DNA of 64,000 nt from Pseudarthrobacter sp. L1SW (lineage in GTDB: Bacteria > Actinomycetota > Actinomycetes > Actinomycetales > Micrococcaceae): contig NZ_CP078079.1 in assembly GCF_020809045.1 (NCBI RefSeq), positions 1,364,001 through 1,428,000 of the forward strand. Direction: 5' to 3'. Positions 28,593 through 38,005 of the stretch are shown piece by piece. Below the pieces are notes generated by a model. That model saw only the letters and a list, made by a program, of their open reading frames with translations, was not told where the DNA came from and ran no database searches. Numbering within the stretch: the first letter of the stretch is position 1; each line of letters opens with the position of its first letter. A program made the position numbers and the translations under genes.

Positions 28593-29831
28593 TCATGTGT
28601 GTCCTTCCAGCTTAGCCCCGTACTGCACACGGACGGCCGGAAGCCCGATGAAGGCGCCGTACCGGTCCACGGCTTCCTGGACCGCCGCCGCCAAGGGTGA
28701 ACCCGGAGCGTCAGCGGAACCGTGGAGCCGGATATCCAGCTCGCACCTGCCGGGGAGCAGGGTATGGCGCCAGGACCCAGCCAGGCGCCCGTCCAGCAAG
28801 ACCACGTGCATCGGTTGGCCTTGGAAAGGGAACGCCGGGGCGCCGCCGCCTATGTAGTGCCTGGTGGCGGAGTAGCCCATGATGTATTCGTCGTAGCACT
28901 GGACCAGGTCCACCCGCGGGCCGGCTTCCGATGCAGTGCCGCCGGCCGGGCGGGCAGCGGCGCCGGCACCGGGATCCCCGGCACTGGAATCGCCAGCACC
29001 GTAATAGTGCACGACGCCGTCAATCGCCATTTCGGCGAGGGTGGCCGGCTCTGCCGCCAAGGTGAGTTTCAGGCCTTGCCGGACGTCCGCCATGGTCATT
29101 CCCGACCAGTCCGCGCAGTCCTTAACGGTGGCGGGGCCGCGGCTGGCGAAGTAGCGGCGGACAAGTTCAGCCAACGCTTCCGCGCGGGTCGGCCCCGTCC
29201 GCGGTCCGGCCGGAACCCGTTCGTCAAAGAGTGCGTACGTCTGCTTTAGGGCACCGCCCGCGCTGCGCACCGGCGTGCCGCTCACCAGGACGCCGCTGAT
29301 TTCAGCGTGCATCACCAGGTAGGCAAGCTCCAGGCCCTTCGCCGCGAACCCGGCCTCCCGCAGTTTTTCCGCGAGGGCTTCCCGTGGAAGGTGGTGACCG
29401 TCCGCGACGGCCCTGGCCAGGACCTGCGCGCTCCGGGCGGCTGGTGCCGCGTCAATGCCGGTGCGCCGGTACGTTAAGGAATTGGCCTGCTCAAGCCGGG
29501 GCGCCGCAAGCGCCATGAGCCAGCGGAGATCGTCCCGGTGCACAAAGTGCCAGGTGGGCCTCAGGATGTGGGTCCGCAGTATCCGGCCGTCGGCCACTGC
29601 CTCCTCAATGTCCGCGGCGGTAACTGCCGGCGCAATGGAACGGGACACACGCTGTGCCAGGCTCCACCTCGCGTAGGGAAACTCCTGCGCCTGCACGGCC
29701 AGCAGGCGCCGCAGCGCTGCCTCCGCCGAGGCGGCGGCGGGTTCCCGGAGCATTTGCGCGTGAAGCCGCAGCCGCACTGCCGCATCCCGTCCCATACGCT
29801 CCGGTTCCATACGCTCCGGTTCCCTACCCAT
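28593..29831 (-). CDS. Winged helix DNA-binding domain protein (HTH_42 family)
   Basis: A 412-residue protein of the AlkX/YcaQ-like winged-helix family: ADGRILRTHILRPTWHFVHR, DLRWLMALAAPRL, and the C-terminal LVQCYDEYIMGY. Some family members are DNA glycosylases acting on crosslinks, but assignment here is by domain only. The N-terminus contains a 15-base tandem repeat that encodes MEPER twice (29796-29825 region); ATG 29831 or ATG 29795 could be the start. Confidence 0.82.
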   Translation of the reverse strand: MGREPERMEPERMGRDAAVRLRLHAQMLREPAAASAEAALRRLLAVQAQEFPYARWSLAQRVSRSIAPAVTAADIEEAVADGRILRTHILRPTWHFVHRDDLRWLMALAAPRLEQANSLTYRRTGIDAAPAARSAQVLARAVADGHHLPREALAEKLREAGFAAKGLELAYLVMHAEISGVLVSGTPVRSAGGALKQTYALFDERVPAGPRTGPTRAEALAELVRRYFASRGPATVKDCADWSGMTMADVRQGLKLTLAAEPATLAEMAIDGVVHYYGAGDSSAGDPGAGAAARPAGGTASEAGPRVDLVQCYDEYIMGYSATRHYIGGGAPAFPFQGQPMHVVLLDGRLAGSWRHTLLPGRCELDIRLHGSADAPGSPLAAAVQEAVDRYGAFIGLPAVRVQYGAKLEGHT

Positions 29832-29893
29832 GGCCAGTCAGTCCGTTCACCGCTTGCGCTGCACGCTGTCCTGTCCCGGAAGCCGGACCAGCG

Positions 29894-30763
29894 CTAGCGG
29901 CGGGCAGCCTCGGCGGTGCCCAGCGGACCCTCGCCAGATCCCAACGGAACACCCGGCCCGAAGACGGGACCCGGCGTCGGCCGTTTGGCCGTGATGCCGT
30001 CACCGGAGGACTGGTTGCGCAGCCGCCGCAGCACCCACGGCACAAAGTACTGCCGGGCCCACACCAGGTCGCCCGAGCGCGCCTCCCGCCACGTCCGGGG
30101 CGGAAACGGCTTGGGTTGCAGGGGTTCCAGCGTGTGCTCAACGTTCAGTGAGTCCAGCACCATGGCGGCGATCGTGTGGTGGCCCAGGGGGGAGAAATGC
30201 AGCCGGTCCTGGTCCCACATCTGGGGATCGCCGAGCTGGCGCAGGGACCACATGTCAGCGATCACGGCGTCGTGCCGGGCCGCGACGGTCCGCAGGTTTT
30301 CGTTGTAGATGGCCACCTTGCTGCGGATCCTGCCGAGCACGGAAGTGCCGGTGTCCGGGCCGTTAAACAGCACCACGGTTGCACCGCCCATGGCCAGGAT
30401 CTGGACTACGGAGTCGAGCTTCTCAGCGAGGACGTCAGGGTCCCCGCCAGGACGCAGGAGATCGTTGCCGCCGGCGGAGAGGGTGACAAGATCCGGTTTC
30501 AACGCAAGGCACGGTGCCAGCTGCTGGTCCACGATCTGCTGCAGCAGCCTGCCGCGTACTGCGAGATTGGCATAGGCGAAGTCCGGCTGGGTCCTGCCCA
30601 GTTCCTCCGCCACCCGGTCAGCCCAGCCGCGGAACCCGCCCGGGCTTGAGGGTTCGGGGTCGCCGATGCCCTCGGTGAAGGAATCGCCCATCGCCACGTA
30701 GCGGGTCCAGGGGTGGGATCCGGAATGCGCGGGCGGGGTCTGGATGGCACTTGCTTCAGTCAC
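29894..30763 (-). CDS. SGNH/GDSL hydrolase
   Basis: A 289-residue esterase/lipase-like protein of the SGNH fold. Block I is YVAMGDSFTEGIGD with the nucleophile Ser; block III is LSAGGNDLL; the Asp-His dyad is in DRLHFSPLGHH. GTG 30763 follows AGGATAGGG; the longer open frame to 30913 overlaps the divergent esterase and is not used. No signal peptide is evident. It shares an 80-base intergenic region with the esterase. Confidence 0.9.
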   Translation of the reverse strand: MTEASAIQTPPAHSGSHPWTRYVAMGDSFTEGIGDPEPSSPGGFRGWADRVAEELGRTQPDFAYANLAVRGRLLQQIVDQQLAPCLALKPDLVTLSAGGNDLLRPGGDPDVLAEKLDSVVQILAMGGATVVLFNGPDTGTSVLGRIRSKVAIYNENLRTVAARHDAVIADMWSLRQLGDPQMWDQDRLHFSPLGHHTIAAMVLDSLNVEHTLEPLQPKPFPPRTWREARSGDLVWARQYFVPWVLRRLRNQSSGDGITAKRPTPGPVFGPGVPLGSGEGPLGTAEAARR

Positions 30764-30809
30764 GGTCCCTATCCTGCCTTTCGCCTCTCTGGCTACGCGA
30801 ACGTAGGTT

Positions 30810-30825
30810 GTTACCTCGAAGTAAC
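30810..30825. promoter_or_regulatory. GTTAC-N6-GTAAC dyad between divergent hydrolases
   Basis: GTTAC (30810-30814) and GTAAC (30821-30825) are inverted with 6 bases between. The same arrangement occurs upstream of the acyl-CoA dehydrogenase at 55041-55056. It lies 18 bases before the esterase's second ATG, where a repressor could block transcription. Confidence 0.45.
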
Positions 30826-30842
30826 TGGTAAGAATGGAAACC

Positions 30843-31493
30843 ATGACTGAAGCTGAAGTATTTCCTGCCCCTGTTGTTTTGTGGTCCCATCCAGAGGACC
30901 AGCGCGACGGCAAGCCGCTGCTGGTGCTGCTGCACGGTTACGGGGCCAACGAGCAGGACCTGCTCAGCCTGGCTGACCTGCTGCCGGGGGACTTCGCCGT
31001 CGCCTCCGTCCGGGCGCCGATCGCCATGGGCCCGGGGTTCACCTGGTTCCCGCTCACAGCGTCCATCGACTACTCACTGGAACGGGTCAAGGCGGCCTCG
31101 TCCTATGTGCTGGACTGGATCGACGCCATCCGGGTGGGTCACCCCTCCGTGACGCTGCTCGGCTTCTCCATGGGCATGGCCATGGCCACCACGCTCCTGC
31201 GGCAGCGGCCCACGGACTTCGCCGCCGTCGTCGGACTCTCAGGCTTTGTGGTGGATGCCGGCGACGATCCCAGCTTCAGGGATGCCGAGCTGGACGGGAC
31301 CATTCCCATGTTCTGGGGCCGCGACCAGCAGGATCCAGTGATCACCCCGGACAAGATCGAATACACCATGGGCTGGGTCCGGAAGCACGTCAAGCTCACC
31401 AAGGTGCTGTACACGGGTATGTGGCACGGGATCAACCAGCAGGAGATCGGGCACGTGGGCGAATTCCTCACCCACGAGGTCCTCAAGAAGTAG
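30843..31493 (+). CDS. Phospholipase/carboxylesterase family protein
   Basis: A 216-residue alpha/beta hydrolase of the carboxylesterase/thioesterase type. The oxyanion region is LLVLLHGYGANEQDLL; the nucleophile Ser is in LLGFSMGMAMA; the His is near the end in GMWHGINQQE. An in-frame ATG at 30834 would add three residues, and the sequence does not decide between them. It may be co-regulated with the divergent SGNH hydrolase. Confidence 0.87.
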   Translation: MTEAEVFPAPVVLWSHPEDQRDGKPLLVLLHGYGANEQDLLSLADLLPGDFAVASVRAPIAMGPGFTWFPLTASIDYSLERVKAASSYVLDWIDAIRVGHPSVTLLGFSMGMAMATTLLRQRPTDFAAVVGLSGFVVDAGDDPSFRDAELDGTIPMFWGRDQQDPVITPDKIEYTMGWVRKHVKLTKVLYTGMWHGINQQEIGHVGEFLTHEVLKK

Positions 31494-31540
31494 GACGTAC
31501 GACGGCGGGCGGCGGCCTGGGTGGCCGGGCCGCTGCGGCG

Positions 31541-31768
31541 TCAGGCTGCGGGCGCCACCACGCGCACAGTCTGCCCGTTCACCGTCACGGTGTCCCCGTT
31601 GTGCAGCTGTCGGCCGCGGCGGTCGTCGATCTCGCCGTTGACCTTCACGAGCCCGTTCTTGATGAGCTCAGCCGCTTCCACTCCGTCCTCCACGAGGTTG
31701 GCGAGCTTCAGGAGCTGGCCGAGGCGGATCATGCTGTCGCGGATGGTGATCTCTTCAACATTGCTCAT
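31541..31768 (-). CDS. RNA-binding S4 domain protein
   Basis: A 75-residue protein consisting of a single S4 RNA-binding domain (IRLGQLLKLANLVEDG, then IKNGLVKVNGEIDDRRGRQL, ending DTVTVNGQTVRVV). Such short S4 proteins (YaaA/RqcP-like) bind ribosomal or tRNA structure. It is convergent with the esterase and divergent from the DMT transporter. Confidence 0.9.
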   Translation of the reverse strand: MSNVEEITIRDSMIRLGQLLKLANLVEDGVEAAELIKNGLVKVNGEIDDRRGRQLHNGDTVTVNGQTVRVVAPAA

Positions 31769-31801
31769 AGAAGCAATGATGCCTGACGTAAAGTGGATTC
31801 A

Positions 31802-32803
31802 ATGACCCCCAGCCCCCGCCTGCCGCTGCTCGCAGGCCTTCCACCGGCGGTGGGCGCGGGCCTCGCCATTCCTGTGCAGGGCCGCATCAACGGGGCCCTC
31901 GGAACACGCCTCAACGACGGCATCGCCGCCGCGGTGGTGAGTTTCAGCACGGGCCTCGCCCTCATGATCCTTATCTCGCTGGTCCTTCCCCGGGGTCGGG
32001 CCGGCCTGGCCCGGATCCTGCCCGCAGTCCGCAGCAGGGCTTTTCCGCCGGTGTATGTCCTTGCCGGCGGCATCGGTGCGCTCTTTGTCTTCGCCCAGTC
32101 CTTCACGGTGGGCATCCTTGGCGTTGCGCTGTTTACCGTCGCCACGGTCACCGGGCAGACAGTCAGCGGGCTGCTGGTGGACCGGCTGGGCATCGGACCG
32201 GCCGGCCGGAAGCCCGTCACCGGCATCCGCGTCATCGGCTGCCTGCTGACCATCGCCGCCGTCGCCTGGGCCGTGTCTCCCCGGTTCGCGGGGTCGGCGG
32301 CGGTGGCTTCCGACGGCGGCGCAGGGCCGGGCGGCGGGGCAGCGTCGCTGCTGGTCCCGCTCCTGCTGCCCGTTGCCGCAGGATTCCTGATGAGCTTCCA
32401 GCAGGCAATGAATGGCACAGCCACCGTCCACTACGGCACGCCGATCGCCGCGACCCTGGTCAACTTCGTGGCCGGTTCCGCCGTGCTGTGGATCGCCTAC
32501 GCCATCAAAGTCTCGGTGGCCGGATGGGGTAACCCGCTGCCGGGGGAGTGGTGGTACTACGTGGGCGGTCCCATGGGCTGCGTCTTCATAGGCCTGGGCG
32601 CACTGCTGGTCCGCAGCCTGGGCGTCCTGGTGACCGGGCTGGGCATGATCGCCGGGCAATTGCTGGGCTCGCTCGCCCTGGATGTGGTGCTGCCGGCCCC
32701 GGGAACCGTGGTGGCGCCGGCCACGGTGCTGGGCACCATCCTTACCCTTGCCGCCATCATCCTTGCCACCCTGCCATGGCCTCGGGGCGCGCTGCGCCGG
32801 TAA
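31802..32803 (+). CDS. DMT family transporter (YdcZ/DUF606 type)
   Basis: A 333-residue membrane protein with about ten helices in two related halves: GAGLAIPVQGRINGALGTRL in the first and LLPVAAGFLMSFQQAMNGTA in the second. The repeated Gln-Ala/Gly-Asn-Gly element is typical of YdcZ-type DMT proteins. Substrate unknown. ATG 31802 is preferred over the GTG at 31793. Confidence 0.85.
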   Translation: MTPSPRLPLLAGLPPAVGAGLAIPVQGRINGALGTRLNDGIAAAVVSFSTGLALMILISLVLPRGRAGLARILPAVRSRAFPPVYVLAGGIGALFVFAQSFTVGILGVALFTVATVTGQTVSGLLVDRLGIGPAGRKPVTGIRVIGCLLTIAAVAWAVSPRFAGSAAVASDGGAGPGGGAASLLVPLLLPVAAGFLMSFQQAMNGTATVHYGTPIAATLVNFVAGSAVLWIAYAIKVSVAGWGNPLPGEWWYYVGGPMGCVFIGLGALLVRSLGVLVTGLGMIAGQLLGSLALDVVLPAPGTVVAPATVLGTILTLAAIILATLPWPRGALRR

Positions 32804-32915
32804 CATCCGGGTGTTACCGCGGCAACATCCGGCTGCCTGTCCCGGTAACGTCCGGGCAGGCTGCGGCAAACATCCGGCCGCCTGCCCGGGTAACACCCGG
32901 CCAGGCAGCGGCCGG
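32797..32915. repeat. Degenerate tandem repeats after DMT gene
   Basis: About five units of roughly 24 bases, each with a GGTAACATCCGG or GGCAACATCCGG core followed by a GCCTG/CAGGC stretch. The first unit is itself a hairpin (GGTAACA 32799-32805, TGTTACC 32812-32818) overlapping the DMT stop codon. The array ends about 140 bases before glyS. Confidence 0.65.
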
Positions 32916-33054
32916 TAGGCTAGGACACGCAGCTTTTCGCATTTTTCCTTCATCCGCCCCGCCTGTAAGCCACCGGCACCCCGCCGCTGGCTCGGGCAGG
33001 GCCTGAAACCCGCGGACCGCACCCAGCGGCCCTGTAGAAATTGGAGTTACCCCC

Positions 33055-34440
33055 ATGGCAGCAAAGTCCGTTCTCGACCAGGTCATTTCCCTCTCCAAGC
33101 GCAGGGGATTCGTGTTCCAGGCCGGTGAGATCTACGGAGGTTCGCGCTCTGCCTGGGACTACGGGCCCCTCGGCGCCGAGCTGAAGGAAAACATCAAGCG
33201 CCAGTGGTGGCAGTCCATGGTCCGCGGCCGCGAGGACGTGGTGGGCCTGGATTCCTCGGTCATCCTGCCCCGGCAGGTCTGGGAAGCCTCCGGACATGTT
33301 GAGGTCTTCTCCGACCCCCTGGTGGAGTGCCTCTCCTGCCACAAGCGCTACCGCGCCGACCACCTCGAGGAAGAGTACGAGGAAAAGAAGGGCCGCCCGG
33401 CAGAGAACGGCCTGAAGGACATCGCCTGCGCCAACTGCGGAACCCGCGGTGAATGGACGGAGCCGCAGGAGTTCTCCGGCCTGCTGAAGACCTACCTGGG
33501 TCCGGTTGCCAGCGAAGAGGGCCTGCACTACCTGCGCCCCGAGACGGCACAGGGCATCTTCGTGAACTTCAACAACGTCCTCACCACCTCGCGGAAGAAG
33601 CCGCCGTTCGGCATCGGCCAGATCGGCAAGTCCTTCCGCAACGAGATCACGCCGGGCAACTTCATCTTCCGCACCCGCGAGTTCGAGCAGATGGAGATGG
33701 AATTCTTCGTGGAGCCCGGCACGGATGAGGAATGGCACAAGTACTGGATGAACGAGCGCATGGCCTGGTACACCGGCCTGGGCATCCGCGAGGAGAACCT
33801 GCGCTTCTTCGAGCACCCACTGGAGAAGCTGAGCCACTACTCCAAGGGCACCACGGACATCGAGTACCGCTTCGGCTTCCAGGGCTCAGAGTGGGGCGAG
33901 CTGGAAGGCATCGCCAACCGCACCGACTTCGACCTCTCCACCCACTCGAAGGCTTCAGGCCAGGACCTGAGCTACTTCAACCAGGCCACCAACGAGCGCT
34001 ACACCCCGTACGTGATCGAGCCCGCCGCAGGCCTGACCCGCTCCTTCATGGCCTTCCTGGTGGACGCCTACACCGAGGACGAGGCCCCCAACGCCAAGGG
34101 TGGCGTCGATGTCCGTACCGTCCTGAAGCTGGATCCGCGCCTGGCCCCGGTCAAGGCCGCCGTGCTTCCGCTGAGCCGGAACGAGGACCTGTCTCCGAAG
34201 GCCAAGGACCTGGGCGCGCAGCTGCGCAAGAACTGGAACATCGACTTTGACGACGCCGGCGCCATTGGCCGCCGCTACCGCCGCCAGGACGAAATCGGCA
34301 CCCCGTTCTGCATCACCGTGGACTTCGACACCCTTGAGGACCAGGCCGTGACCATCCGGGAGCGGGACACCATGAGCCAGGAACGCGTTTCCCTGGACAA
34401 GGTGGAGGGCTACCTGGCCGCACGCCTGATCGGCGCCTAG
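33055..34440 (+). CDS. glyS: Glycyl-tRNA synthetase (alpha2 type)
   Basis: A 461-residue class II synthetase. Features are the N-terminal [18 protein letters not shown], a Cys-rich insertion ([12 protein letters not shown]...[10 protein letters not shown]), motif 2 [19 protein letters not shown], and motif 3 around [14 protein letters not shown]. Single-chain length matches the dimeric bacterial/eukaryotic type, not the glyQ/glyS heterotetramer. The GNAT gene starts 2 bases after its stop and is probably co-transcribed. Confidence 0.97.
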   Translation: MAAKSVLDQVISLSKRRGFVFQAGEIYGGSRSAWDYGPLGAELKENIKRQWWQSMVRGREDVVGLDSSVILPRQVWEASGHVEVFSDPLVECLSCHKRYRADHLEEEYEEKKGRPAENGLKDIACANCGTRGEWTEPQEFSGLLKTYLGPVASEEGLHYLRPETAQGIFVNFNNVLTTSRKKPPFGIGQIGKSFRNEITPGNFIFRTREFEQMEMEFFVEPGTDEEWHKYWMNERMAWYTGLGIREENLRFFEHPLEKLSHYSKGTTDIEYRFGFQGSEWGELEGIANRTDFDLSTHSKASGQDLSYFNQATNERYTPYVIEPAAGLTRSFMAFLVDAYTEDEAPNAKGGVDVRTVLKLDPRLAPVKAAVLPLSRNEDLSPKAKDLGAQLRKNWNIDFDDAGAIGRRYRRQDEIGTPFCITVDFDTLEDQAVTIRERDTMSQERVSLDKVEGYLAARLIGA

Positions 34441-34442
34441 CC

Positions 34443-35471
34443 ATGGCCATCGAATACCGCGAGTGGCGCGAAGGCGACGACCTCGCCCTGCTGGAGATCT
34501 GGGGCGACCCGGAGACCCAGCAGGACCGGCAGTTCCGGGGCGCGTTGACGCTCTCCTCTGACGGGGGCGGGGGCACGCCCTGGCGCCGCTGCATCGTGGC
34601 CGAGGACGTGATCGACGGCGTCGGCATCCCCGTGGCGGCGGGCGTGGTGTACGAGGCCTCGCTGCACCCCGAACGGCTCTGGGCCTACATCGAGGTGGCA
34701 CGGGACCACCGGCGCTCCGGCATCGGTGCCACCCTCCTGACCATGCTGCGCCGCGAAGCCGGCCAGTCGCCGTCGGGCGTGTCCAGGCTCCGCGCCAAAG
34801 TGGAGCCGGGCACCCCGGGTGCCGCTTTCGCGGAGGCATTCGAGCTTGGGCCCATCCAGCGTTCGCGGCTGGTGGTCATAGAGCCGGGAGCCCTGCGGCT
34901 GCCGGTGTTTCCTGCCGGGGACGACGGCGGCAGGCCGGCCAACGATGAGAACGCCGGCTCCGACGTGGTGATGGACCTGGCAACCGGGTCCGTTGAGCTG
35001 ACGGACGTTGTGGGCAGGTACTACACCTCCATCCACGGCTGGGACTCGCCCGGCGTGCTGTCCATGGGGCAGGTGCAGAAGCTGTTCCTGGACGACCTCA
35101 CCGGGGCCCACGGCGCCATCGTGCTGCGCGCACGGCCCGAGTCGGCCTTCGGTGCCGGCGTTGCGCCAACCAAAAAAGGCCGGATCCGTGCCTTCGCGGT
35201 TAGCTACGCGGCGCCGGCACACCCGGACGCGGCACCAGGTGCGGAGGGCGCAGAGGCTCCCACCGACGTGTTCGTCGGCCACGAACCCGCCCTCGCCGCG
35301 GATGATGCTGCCGAGGCGGTCCGCGACATGCTCGCGCTGATCGCCTACCAGCACCCGGTGATGCTCGAACTGGACGACTCCATGACGGCCCTCCGTGCCG
35401 CCGTCGAACCCCTGCTGGAAAGCGGCAAGGCGCGGCTGGCCGGCCCGGAAACCCTCATCGTCTCGGACTAG
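34443..35471 (+). CDS. GNAT family N-acetyltransferase
   Basis: A 342-residue protein. The first domain has the acetyl-CoA motif VARDHRRSGIGATLLTMLRR; the second half (about 180-342) resembles a second, degenerate GNAT domain. Length fits two-domain GNAT proteins of actinobacteria. It sits 2 bases after glyS, followed by a perfect palindrome. Acceptor substrate unknown. Confidence 0.88.
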   Translation: MAIEYREWREGDDLALLEIWGDPETQQDRQFRGALTLSSDGGGGTPWRRCIVAEDVIDGVGIPVAAGVVYEASLHPERLWAYIEVARDHRRSGIGATLLTMLRREAGQSPSGVSRLRAKVEPGTPGAAFAEAFELGPIQRSRLVVIEPGALRLPVFPAGDDGGRPANDENAGSDVVMDLATGSVELTDVVGRYYTSIHGWDSPGVLSMGQVQKLFLDDLTGAHGAIVLRARPESAFGAGVAPTKKGRIRAFAVSYAAPAHPDAAPGAEGAEAPTDVFVGHEPALAADDAAEAVRDMLALIAYQHPVMLELDDSMTALRAAVEPLLESGKARLAGPETLIVSD

Positions 35472-35481
35472 CCCCGCCAAT

Positions 35482-35547
35482 CCCAACCAGGTAGCGCCAA
35501 GTGTCGTTTTGGGGCCCCAAAACGACACTTGGCGCTACCTGGTTGGG
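35482..35547. repeat. Dispersed palindromic element, copy 3 (perfect palindrome)
   Basis: A 66-base perfect palindrome: two 33-base arms with no spacer, centred between 35514 and 35515 (GGGGCCCC at the centre). It carries GTAGCGCCAAGTGTCGTTTT in each arm, as in the copies at 8.06 and 8.86 kb. It separates the convergent GNAT and alpha/beta hydrolase genes. Confidence 0.92.
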
Positions 35548-35578
35548 GAGGTTGGTGCGGGTATTTAGGACCGGGGGA

Positions 35579-36334
35579 TTACAGGGTCACTTGGACGGCT
35601 GATTCCGGGAGCAGCCGGGTGAAGCCCTCGGGCAGGGCGACGTCGGCGCCGGTGCTTTCGGCGAAAGCCTTCATCACGAACCCCGTAGTGAGCGTCTGCC
35701 ACAGCCCGATCTTGCGGAGCATGAAGTGGCCTGCCCCCTTGAGCGCAACGTACTGCATGCTGGCGGCGTTGGCCGAAGCGCGCCGGGCGAACAACAGCGA
35801 CGCGGAGGGGCTGGTCCACCTGTCCTTGGTCCCATGCACGATCAGCACCTTGCGGCCTGAAACGGCGGAGACGGGAGTTCCCGGGTTGAGCCAGGGAGCA
35901 AGCGCGACGACGGCTTCCACCCCGGGCTGGTCCGCGGCGCAGACGGCGGTGAGCCCGCCCATGGAATGGCCCACCAGGAAGACCGGCAGGCCCGGGTGCT
36001 GCTCCTGGATTTGGCCAAGTGCCCAGCGGGCGTCCTGCAGCGGGGTCATCTCCGATCCGTTCCAGCCGCGGACGCTGTTGCGCAGGGACCACACAGCCAG
36101 GCCGTGCTTCCGGCCGGCCCGGTGCAGGTGCCGTGCGAAGGGCACCATCCTCGCCGGACTCAGGTGCCTGGCCTCCACAGGCTCGCGGCTCTGCGACTTG
36201 CCGCCGTGCAGCACCAGGGCAATACCACGGGTGGGAGCCGCCGGCTGAAGGACGCTGAGCACTGCCTGCCGGGCAGCCGCGGGTGCACCCGCGTGGCGGG
36301 ATCCGCCGTTTTCCTCAGTACTGCTGCTAACCAT
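35579..36334 (-). CDS. Alpha/beta hydrolase
   Basis: A 251-residue hydrolase. The oxyanion segment is IALVLHGGKS, the nucleophile Ser is in FLVGHSMGGLTAVC, the Asp region is LIVHGTKDRWTSP and the likely His is in LKGAGHFML. No signal peptide. Substrate unknown. It is divergent from the YibE/F gene. Confidence 0.88.
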   Translation of the reverse strand: MVSSSTEENGGSRHAGAPAAARQAVLSVLQPAAPTRGIALVLHGGKSQSREPVEARHLSPARMVPFARHLHRAGRKHGLAVWSLRNSVRGWNGSEMTPLQDARWALGQIQEQHPGLPVFLVGHSMGGLTAVCAADQPGVEAVVALAPWLNPGTPVSAVSGRKVLIVHGTKDRWTSPSASLLFARRASANAASMQYVALKGAGHFMLRKIGLWQTLTTGFVMKAFAESTGADVALPEGFTRLLPESAVQVTL

Positions 36335-36398
36335 GCCCGGTACCTCCCAGTCCCCAAAGATCCATTTATCAACCCTACGGTGCCGGACGTAGAGTTCA

Positions 36399-37940
36399 AT
36401 GTATGAGGTTCTACTGCTGATGGGGTCCGGTCACTCCCACGCTTCCACAGGCCATTCGGAACCGACGCCGGAAGCGATGGCCGCCCGTCGAAAAGCCAAC
36501 CGCATCCTGGCGGCGGTGCTCATCCCCCTGACGCTGCTCACCCTCGCGGGAATGGCGATGCTTTGGCCCTCGGGCAGCAAGGAAGGCATCTCCCTGGCCA
36601 ACCCCTACTCCGCGGCCCCCGGCGTCACCTTCGACACAGGCACCATCCAAAGCGTGGTGGTGGAAAACTGCATGCAGGGCGCGTCGCAGCAGGGTCAGAG
36701 CCAACAGGGTCAAAGCCAGCAGGGCTCGGGCGGGCAGGCCCAAGGCCAGCAGTCCCAGCAGGGATCGGACTGCACCTTCGCCTTCACCGAGCCGGACAAG
36801 GGCGGAAGCCCGGTCAAAGTGGTCATCAACCCGGACGTCGCAAAGTCCCATGGGGTGAAGCCCGGCGACCAGATCCGGTACCTGAACCTGTCCAACGCCC
36901 AGGGCGCCTCGGCCTCCCAGGGTTCGCCGGCCTTCATCTTCGTGGACTTCGTCCGCACCCTGCCGATCGTCCTGCTCGCACTGCTGTATGCGGCGGTGGT
37001 GATCGCGGTGGCCCGCTGGCGGGGCCTGCGCGCCCTGATCGGTCTGGTGGGCGCCTACTTCGTGCTGGCCAGCTTTATGCTTCCGGGGCTGGTGGAGGGG
37101 AAGCCGCCGCTGCTGCTGGCCCTGGTGGGATCCACGGTGATCATGATCGGGGTCCTGTACTTCGCCCACGGCTTCTCGGCGCGAACCTCCACCGCGCTGC
37201 TGGGCACCATGTTCGGGCTGGGGATCACGGCGCTCCTGGCCGCCTGGGCCACGGGCGCGGCGAACCTCGCCGGGGTGGGCAACCACGACGCCACCACCCT
37301 GGTGAACACCTCTGCCAACATTTCCATCTCCGGCGTCATCCTGTGCGGGCTCATCATCTCCGGGCTGGGCGTCCTCAACGATGTGACCATCACGCAGTCC
37401 TCCGCCGTCTGGGAACTCTACGAGCTGGCACCGGGCAGCAGTGCCCGGAAGCTGTTTACCTCGGCCATGCGGATCGGCCGCGACCACATCGCCTCCACCG
37501 TGTACACCATCGCCTTCGCGTACGCCGGCGCAGCCCTGCCCATCCTGATCATCGTGATGCTGTACGACCGCCCGCTCGCTGACACGCTCACCAGCGCGGA
37601 ACTGTCAGAGGAAGTCATCCGTACCCTGGTGGGCTCCATCGGCCTGGTGCTGGCCATCCCCGTCACCACGCTGATCGCGGTCCTGGTGGTCAAAGCCACC
37701 GGCGTCCAGGCGGGAGCCGGTCAACCGGCCGTGCCTGCCGCCCCTGCCGTGGCAGCGGACGGGCCAGGCTGGACGCCGGCAGGCGCAGCCACCGGCAGCA
37801 CGGGACACAACATCGTGGATGACGTCGACGACACCGGCGCCCTCGCAGCCGCCGCGCTGGAGGGGCGCTCCCGGCGGTCGGCTGCAGGGGAGGACAGCGG
37901 GCTGCCCACGCGGCGGGGCCGCCGGGCGGACCGGGGCTGA
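36399..37940 (+). CDS. YibE/F family membrane protein
   Basis: A 513-residue polytopic protein of the YibE/F family. One N-terminal helix (LAAVLIPLTLLTLAGMAML) precedes an extracytoplasmic region with a Gln/Gly/Ser-rich tandem repeat (GQSQQGQSQQG), then about seven C-terminal helices containing GVLNDVTITQSSAVWEL and IGRDHIASTVYTIAFAYAGA, both family hallmarks. Start may be ATG 36399 or ATG 36420. The family has been linked to chromate or metal phenotypes in some bacteria, but its function is not settled. Confidence 0.88.
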   Translation: MYEVLLLMGSGHSHASTGHSEPTPEAMAARRKANRILAAVLIPLTLLTLAGMAMLWPSGSKEGISLANPYSAAPGVTFDTGTIQSVVVENCMQGASQQGQSQQGQSQQGSGGQAQGQQSQQGSDCTFAFTEPDKGGSPVKVVINPDVAKSHGVKPGDQIRYLNLSNAQGASASQGSPAFIFVDFVRTLPIVLLALLYAAVVIAVARWRGLRALIGLVGAYFVLASFMLPGLVEGKPPLLLALVGSTVIMIGVLYFAHGFSARTSTALLGTMFGLGITALLAAWATGAANLAGVGNHDATTLVNTSANISISGVILCGLIISGLGVLNDVTITQSSAVWELYELAPGSSARKLFTSAMRIGRDHIASTVYTIAFAYAGAALPILIIVMLYDRPLADTLTSAELSEEVIRTLVGSIGLVLAIPVTTLIAVLVVKATGVQAGAGQPAVPAAPAVAADGPGWTPAGAATGSTGHNIVDDVDDTGALAAAALEGRSRRSAAGEDSGLPTRRGRRADRG

Positions 37941-38005
37941 CCGGGGCAGACCGGTTCCGCACCAGCGCGGATTCCCGATTTGCCCGGCTTTGCAACAATA
38001 GACAG

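Noticed and set aside
36660..36770. Short tandem repeat CAGGGTCAGAGCCAACAG-like as a CRISPR or mobile repeat
   Set aside because: It is in frame inside the YibE/F gene and encodes a Gln/Gly/Ser-rich linker; no spacers of CRISPR size.
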